DNA of 64,000 nt from CALODP01 sp942492055 (GTDB lineage: Bacteria > Bacteroidota > Ignavibacteria > Ignavibacteriales > Melioribacteraceae): the NCBI GenBank assembly GCA_942492055.1, contig CALODP010000002.1:372001-436000 (forward strand), in the 5' to 3' direction. The first letter of the stretch is position 1. The number at the start of each line of letters is the position of its first letter. The notes beneath the pieces are model-generated. The model saw nothing but the letters and a program-made list of their open reading frames with translations, was not told the origin of the DNA and searched no databases. Below, piece after piece: positions 62,858 through 64,000 of this stretch. The position numbers and the translations under genes were made by a program.

Positions 62858-63297
62858 ATGAATATTCAAAGCGTAGCAAAAGAAGAATACCGGAAATTAA
62901 TCAATGTCTGGGAAGCTTATGTCAGGGCAACTCATGATTTTTTGCCAGAAGAGAAAATTGAAGAGTTAAAGCCTTTGATTTTGGAGTAGTATTTTGATTC
63001 TGTCGTTTTGTCATGTTTTAAAGACAGTAACGGTAGGATATTAGGATTTATTGGTGTAGCTGATTTCAAAATTGAAATGTTGTTTGTGGATCCAGATTAT
63101 ATTGGGCAAAAGATCGGCCGAAAACTTATTGAATACGCCATTAAGAATTTTGGCGCATTCAAAGTTGATGTAAACGAACAAAATCCTGCTGCAATAGGTT
63201 TTACCGACGAATGGAGTTTGTTCAAATCGGTTGCTCTAAACTTGAAGGATAGGGTAATCCTTTCCCTTTATTACATATGAAATTAAACTTAATATAA
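62858..63297 (+). pseudogene. GNAT N-acetyltransferase gene with stops and a frameshift
   Basis: From the ATG at 62858 the frame reads like a YjaB-type GNAT enzyme ('WEAYVRATHDFLPEE') up to an in-frame TAG at 62987. It goes on in the same frame with the acetyl-CoA site 'MLFVDPDYIGQKIGRKLIEY' and 'VDVNEQNPAAIG'. A frameshift near 63198 then follows; the other frame continues 'FYRRMEFVQIGCSKLEG', a second TAG, and 'GNPFPLLHMKL', the normal end. Three independent lesions show a dead gene. A shortened frame (63008-63280) contains only the middle and is unlikely to be functional. Confidence 0.88.
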
Positions 63298-63375
63298 TAA
63301 GGCTAATTCCACCGAAGAAAAAATGAGTGTGGCTGATTAGCAACTTTATACGTATCAAAATATTATGAGGTAAAC

Positions 63376-63573
63376 ATGAAAGAGTACAAAGTTTTAACAC
63401 AGAAAGATAAGTGGTTTTCCGGCAAATTTAATCCTGAGAAGTTAGAGCAAGCATTGAATGCTTTTTCAGAACAAGGCTGGATTGTTAAATCTGTAACTAC
63501 TGCTACTTTCCCGGGGATGCTTAGTAGCAACAGAGAGGAAATAGTTGTCTTTTTGGAAAGAGATAAAAAATGA
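63376..63573 (+). CDS. DUF4177-type small protein
   Basis: 65 residues: 'MKEYKVLTQKDKWFSGKFNP', 'ALNAFSEQGWIVKSVTTATF', 'EEIVVFLERDK'. The pattern of a short beta-alpha-beta-beta fold with 'LN.....GW.V' matches DUF4177 proteins, whose function is unknown. A 'gaggtaaac' site precedes the ATG. Its end overlaps the start of the next gene by four bases (ATGA). Confidence 0.82.
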   Translation: MKEYKVLTQKDKWFSGKFNPEKLEQALNAFSEQGWIVKSVTTATFPGMLSSNREEIVVFLERDKK

Positions 63574-63860
63574 TTAAAAAATATGGGATTAAAGGCACTG
63601 AAAAAGATGGAATTTTTTTTTCTGAAAATGCTCCAACAAGTTTTAGAATCTTAAAATACATCAAGGTAGAAATATCTGGCCAAAACTCAAATCTCATTGA
63701 TATTAAAAGAGAAATGGCCATAAAAGCAAAGGAAGTTGGGGCAAATTCCATAATTAATTTTCAGTATGGCCAAAGAAGTCATAAGTGGTGGGAGTTACTA
63801 TTTACATTTAAATGGGATACGGAATTTTGGTATGGTGAAGGCAAAGCTGTAAAGTTTTGA
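63570..63860 (+). CDS. Small protein coupled to the DUF4177 gene, YbjQ-like pattern
   Basis: 96 residues, overlapping the DUF4177 gene by ATGA, so the pair is translationally coupled. The part 'LIDIKREMAIKAKEVGANSI' followed by 'INFQYGQRS' resembles the helix-strand of YbjQ-like or heavy-metal-binding small proteins ('A...GAN.I..'), but the match is short. A Trp-rich end 'KWWELLFTFKWDTEFWYGEG' is distinctive. No signal peptide. Function unknown. Nothing recognisable follows to the end of the window. Confidence 0.7.
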   Translation: MIKKYGIKGTEKDGIFFSENAPTSFRILKYIKVEISGQNSNLIDIKREMAIKAKEVGANSIINFQYGQRSHKWWELLFTFKWDTEFWYGEGKAVKF

Positions 63861-64000
63861 ATATATATATGGGACCAAAAAAAATGTGGTTACGGAAGAG
63901 GAATAGAAGCAAATAATAGATAAAAGTATGAGCCCGGCAAGTGGGAAGAAGTCTGTTGGCCGTTCAAACCGTAATTATATTGTTGAATTAAATAAAACAA

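Noticed and set aside
56797..62860. Integron cassette array
   Set aside because: No integrase and no convincing paired attC core sites; the foldable region at 56797 lacks clear GTTRRRY/RYYYAAC partners.
63008..63280. Functional 90-residue acetyltransferase
   Set aside because: It is the middle of a GNAT gene broken by a stop upstream and a frameshift downstream; substrate and C-terminal parts are missing.
56600..63990. Mobile island bounded by a shared 15-mer (taattatattgttga) near 56630 and 63970
   Set aside because: An AT-rich 15-mer can recur by chance at this scale, and no integrase or tRNA site lies at either end.

Overview
The window looks like a chromosomal segment of an AT-rich Bacteroidota/Chlorobi-group bacterium, most probably of the Ignavibacteria type. 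The main reason is five predicted secreted proteins that end in the type IX secretion sorting domain with the 'NYPNPFNPTT' signature (starts 1572, 49770, 54282, 56911, 57847). Outer-membrane beta-barrels, DUF5916/CBM9 and DUF4097 proteins fit the same group. No phylogeny could be run, so the taxon is an inference.

Layout. 1-10.5 kb: cell-envelope genes (end of a lamin-tail-like protein, an outer-membrane barrel, a TTDGG-repeat propeller with sorting tail, an M28 peptidase overlapping an M16 peptidase, a membrane polyferredoxin). 10.6-13.5 kb: the three-gene proton-translocating transhydrogenase operon. 13.6-14.3 kb: a 21-bp tandem array convergent with a minus-strand operon (crcB, DUF190, PAP2, rhodanese, unknown). 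16.9-31.8 kb: DUF4097 protein, glycosyltransferase-like membrane protein, three paralogous sensor histidine kinases in a row, aldo/keto reductase, AEC transporter, DUF5916 protein, J-domain protein. 32.0-32.4 kb: a second 21-bp array. 33.1-49.6 kb: a conserved housekeeping block with U32/RlhA-like protein, tRNA-Met/Ile2, tRNA-Leu, tRNA-Val, thrS-infC-rpmI-rplT-pheS-pheT, coiled-coil gene, zapA, 6S RNA, rny, coaE, proline dehydrogenase, tsaD, mltG and an Ig-like lipoprotein. 49.7-64 kb: accessory DNA with an intact IS256-family element, sorting-domain exoproteins, decayed ankyrin and GNAT genes, and a dense cluster of repeats.

Most unusual points. (1) Several intergenic arrays share a 21-bp period (two helical turns) but have different sequences. 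Four of them hold register without a single indel: 31 units near 14 kb, 17 units near 32.2 kb, and 12 units each at 60.8 and 61.3 kb. The 32-kb array inverts its orientation halfway without losing register. I know no name for this class; it is the best candidate here for something undescribed. (2) An IS256-family element with 21-bp perfect ends and an 8-bp target duplication splits an HXXEE-domain gene; removing it in silico restores the frame exactly. A lone 16-bp copy of that IS end sits beside the 14-kb array. (3) pheT lacks most of its catalytic-like core domain. (4) infC appears to start at AUC. (5) A 6S RNA lies between zapA and rny.

The housekeeping block is confidently assigned. Functions of many accessory proteins are known only at domain level.
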